This document shows positions 60,661 to 64,000 of a stretch of 64,000 bases of DNA, piece by piece (the first letter of the stretch is position 1; every line of letters starts with the position of its first letter). The stretch is taken from the NCBI RefSeq assembly GCF_036323735.1, contig NC_086026.1:50728539-50792538 (forward strand), in the 5' to 3' direction. Both the position numbers and the translations under genes were made by a program. The DNA is from Rattus norvegicus (taxonomy: Eukaryota; Chordata; Mammalia; Rodentia; Muridae). The notes under the pieces are model-generated. The model ran no database searches. It was given only the letters and a program-made list of their open reading frames with translations, and was not told the DNA's origin.

Positions 60661-62201
60661 GCAAGTATTTCCCTCTGGCCTCCAGGTTAACCAGCACTCT
60701 GGGCAATTGTCCCGTCACCTGCTGGGGCCTGCCCACCCTGATCAAATCCCCCAGTTCATTCTTCACTTTGAGCGAGTCTTGATGGCATGGTGCCAGGTGG
60801 CATCCGGGAGGATGCACTTCGTAGGGAAAAACATAACCAATTCCTTCCCTAGAACAGGGGGCCTGCCCGCATGGAGTCTTGTTGGGGGAAAGGTGAGTAG
60901 CCAGGCCTGGTTACCCCACCCCCTCAATTCTGGAATGATGGGAGCAAAGTCCCCATCTTGCTAGCTTAAGACTCAGCCTCAGAGCTGCCCAACCAGTTGC
61001 CTTCAACTGAGGCAGAGCAATCGCCTTAGTCTTAGAGTACGGAAGCCAAATAAAGGTTAACAGAGTAAAGAGACAGAAGCAACGTGGCCTTCCTGGAGTA
61101 CAAAGAGGCACAGATGCAGGGACTCTGTCCCTTGCTTCAGTTGTCTTTATGGCCACCCATCCAAGAGCTGTGACATCAATATGGTCGATGTCTCCTCACT
61201 GCGGTTTATCTATTACAGTTGGTGGACAAATGTGAACCTTCCTAATTTGGAGATGTGCATCCCATAACTATTGTAGTGTGTGTTTTACCATTATTACCTT
61301 CCATGGCAAGGCTGAGAAACACACACAGATACACCGAGAGGAATGCATACATGTTCACGTGAGAAAACACTCAAGTATACAAGTACATACAAACATTCAA
61401 TAGACATATAACTACAAAACAAATATATAACACATATGCACATATATGCATATTCATGCACAAACTGCATAAACACACATCCAAAAACATATATACAAAT
61501 ACATGCATGTGAAAGTGCACACAAATATACAAATAAAACACAGACATGCATATGCCGGGTCATCTGAACAATAATCTGCACTATATTTTTCTACTTCCTC
61601 TCTATCCTGAGGAAAATCACAGAAATTCTAATAGAGGAGGCTGCGAAAAGAAAATATTGACTTCTACAGCACAAACATCTCTGTCTGACAAGACAATGTT
61701 AATTTCCCCCTAAATCAAATGTTGACAGATATCAGCTGTGGCTGGAGATGTGCCACTCTACGGGGAGATCTTTGTTTCACATAATGTGCTCAGCTTGGAA
61801 GCCATCTTCCGATAGGCTCGCTAACACCACATTTTAATAGGACGGAGCTCTAAGCCCGAGGAAGTGTCCCAGTGTGTTTGCAAGGGCTGACCTCTCTGGG
61901 ACTCAGAGAGCAGAGGAGCAGATTCCCACTTGATAGGATGTGCTAGAAACCTGGGTCCCTACAGTCATGTATAGGGTGCATGCTTTCATGCACGGTGGGA
62001 CAGGATTTTAACTGGACACAAAAAAGGGGAAAGTCTAGGAGCAAAGAAAAAAGTCAAATGTACAGGCACAGGGAATTTTTCATAATTTGATGTTTTACCT
62101 ATCCATTTCTATTTTGTTTCTGAAATACAGTGAGAATGGTCTTTGTTCAACACATGATACTTTCAAAAATCTAAATTAAGATTTCCTTATTTTCTCCCCA
62201 A
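60661..62201. other. unassigned sequence with a CA/CATA-rich patch
   Basis: No gene recognised. 61310-61560 is rich in ACAC, CATA and TGCATA units. 61570-62000 is low in repeats. Frames at 60659-60964 and 60911-61156 have no family resemblance. Confidence 0.45.
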
Positions 62202-62243
<42 letters not shown>

Positions 62244-62432
62244 CACATACCCATACACATCACACACCACATACACACACCACACATACACATACACACA
62301 TCACATCACATACCCACACACATCACATCACATACACACATCACATCACACACCACACATACACATACACAGCACACACACACACACACACCATACACAC
62401 TACACACACAGACATCACACACCACCTACACA

Positions 62433-62482
<50 letters not shown>
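62202..62482. repeat. complex (CA)n / CACAT array
   Basis: About 280 bases. Two pure CA blocks at the ends flank a middle made of CACATACA, CATCACA and CACACCA variants, including repeated 'cacatcacatcacatac'-like units. Confidence 0.97.
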
Positions 62483-62484
<2 letters not shown>

Positions 62485-63319
62485 TTAACTTGTTAAGTTT
62501 GGAGAATGGTGCTATCGCCAACCAGCGCGCTCTGCCAGTCTGTTCCGTTAAGACCAAGATTAATGCAGGAGGTTGGTGCACGGCTGCTGCAGAGCTGCGT
62601 GCTAGGAATACGAGATACCTATGCAGGGGAAAGGCCAAGAAATATGTCTGTGCTTGGAGTTTACACAAGTCTCCTTAGCAACTTGTCTGAATTCATTGCT
62701 CTCTCGGTATGTGTGGGTTTCTTCCAAATCCTGAGTGAAATGGGTGTTGAGTCTTAGTGGGCCTTCTTTCCCTTTCGCTGGGGCAAACTCTTTTATGCTG
62801 GAGAGCAAGGCTTTCATTGGCAGCTCCTTTTCTTCCCCAACCCCATGGACACAGCTCTGATTCTTTGTACTGTGCGTCTGTGAATCGTTAGGGACTTTCC
62901 AGAAATCCACGTCTCCATGGAGGAATGACTGGGCCCCTTGCTGATGGCCACTTTCCTGCATTTCTGCCTTGTTCTCTAGCTGCCTCTCTTGCTCCTGGGT
63001 GTGACTTGTGTTAAATGGGACTGGGTGGCAAAAGATGGGAGACAGCAGACTGGCTTTGGTGTGGCTGGGCATGCTCTGGGATGACACCCTTAATTAAGCC
63101 GATGCTGCATGAGACAACTTTGCCTTTCAGCCTGGAGGAGGGAGATGACACCGTGCTGCGGCCCGGAACCTTAACATTGTCATTTCCTTCTTCAATGTTA
63201 GAGTCAAGGGGAAAAAAAGAGAAGGGAAATGTAGCCAAAAAAAATTTAAGGTTTGATTTTGGCTCTCATACAAACAGATGTTGCTTGTCATTTTGATATG
63301 GTTAGGCTGGCAACAGATT

Positions 63320-63321
<2 letters not shown>
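62483..63321. other. unique non-coding sequence
   Basis: No gene recognised. The 161-codon minus-strand frame at 62602-63087 resembles no protein family. Confidence 0.45.
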
Positions 63322-63403
<82 letters not shown>

Positions 63404-63406
63404 AAC

Positions 63407-63439
<33 letters not shown>

Positions 63440-63466
63440 GAGAGAGAGACAGAGAGAGAGAGAGAC
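63322..63466. repeat. compound (TG)n-(GA)n/(CAGA)n microsatellite
   Basis: About 24 TG units switch directly at 63372 to GA, GACA and a run of CAGA units (63411-63440), then back to GA. Frames here are compositional. Confidence 0.97.
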
Positions 63467-64000
63467 TCTAGAAAGCATAAGAAGAAAACTAATAACAAGA
63501 GGAACATGGTAGCCTCTTTCCTTTCTGAACCTTAGTTTAGCTAACTATGCCTGTCCCTGCAAATGGCTCGGTGCCATTCATCAAGCACAGCATTCTCCTT
63601 CGAAAGAATCCGGTCACTCAGGTCAGATGGCTGCTTCTTTTCGCAGGCATCATTGTGAACGGGCCAGACATTTCCTCCACAATCCCCAGTTCGGAAATCC
63701 ACCTGTACCAGACAGTGCTCTGGGGTTGTACCAGCCCTTTACAGATTGCATTTTCTCTCCCTTCCAGGGTGCAAGTGACTTCATCTTCTGCACCCCCACA
63801 TTCTAATCTAACTGTGCTGTGCCTTCTGAAAAACAAAACCTGCCTTTGAATAGAAAGTGGTGAAGTTGGCCAGGCTCCTGGGAACACCCATTCGGCACAC
63901 AGTTCACTTTTATTAAAGAACTGACAGGCGCCTGATGTTTCTGTGTCAGAACCAGAGTCTTGTTATTAGGTTTTCATCCGAACCCCCCCCCCCTCCCTTG
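63467..64000. other. unique non-coding sequence at the window end
   Basis: No gene recognised. An acceptor-like 'tctctcccttccag' ends near 63767, but no matching donor or family resemblance supports an exon. An 11-base C run sits at 63983-63993. Confidence 0.45.

Noticed and set aside
60659..60964. 101-codon plus-strand frame after the L1 3' end
   Set aside because: No recognised family, and the opposite strand is open over the same bases. Treated as chance.
3938..63466. The periodic CA/TG arrays as a CRISPR-like system
   Set aside because: They are simple microsatellites without unique spacers, in a mammalian genome.
63754..63850. An exon after an acceptor-like 'tctctcccttccag'
   Set aside because: No convincing donor, frame or family resemblance supports it.

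Overview
This 64 kb window is mammalian, specifically murid rodent, genomic DNA, and rat is the best guess. The evidence is the repeat content. There is a full-length ID SINE at about 22.71-22.81 kb with a near-perfect target-site duplication, a family that is abundant and young in rat. There are many B1, B2, B3 and B4 SINEs, Lx-type L1 fragments with the typical rodent L1 3' UTR, two URR1 hAT elements, and very many long CA/TG and GA microsatellites. I find no rRNA or tRNA gene, no CRISPR array, no operon, no CpG island, and no reading frame that looks like a functional host protein. The window is best read as intergenic or deep intronic sequence.

Layout. 0-20 kb: mostly unique non-coding DNA with B1, B4 and B2 copies, a pyrimidine tract at 4.56-4.80 kb, a G-rich tract at 7.06-7.12 kb and a MIR at about 15 kb. 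20-31 kb: a B3, a B1, a rodent interspersed repeat, the young ID insertion, a second truncated ID, an L1 3' UTR on the minus strand (25.2-25.8 kb), two MIRs and several microsatellites. 31-42 kb: dense SINE territory (B3, B4, B1), rodent interspersed repeats, an ancient unnamed repeat broken up by younger insertions (31.9-33.9 kb), and two URR1 transposons with 8-bp duplications. 42-46 kb: a decayed minus-strand L1 ORF2 and a B4. 46-51 kb: B2 copies, a long (TA)n and unique DNA. 51.4-52.9 kb: a minus-strand L1 ORF2 fragment split by a block that contains a processed pseudogene of the mitochondrial acyl carrier protein gene Ndufab1. 53-64 kb: compound CA/TG plus GA microsatellites, a 230-bp ATGT/ATGA array, a nested B2, a plus-strand L1 3' UTR (60.2-60.66 kb) and a 280-bp CA-type array.

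No genes act together here. The informative content is the stratigraphy of insertions (ID, B2 and B3 into or beside older repeats; a retropseudogene inside an L1), several structure-prone simple repeats, and a few unique stretches that could be conserved regulatory DNA. Many apparent reading frames are artefacts of simple repeats or antisense L1 sequence. I found no sign of an undescribed biological system. Repeat names come from recognition of family consensus sequences without a database search.
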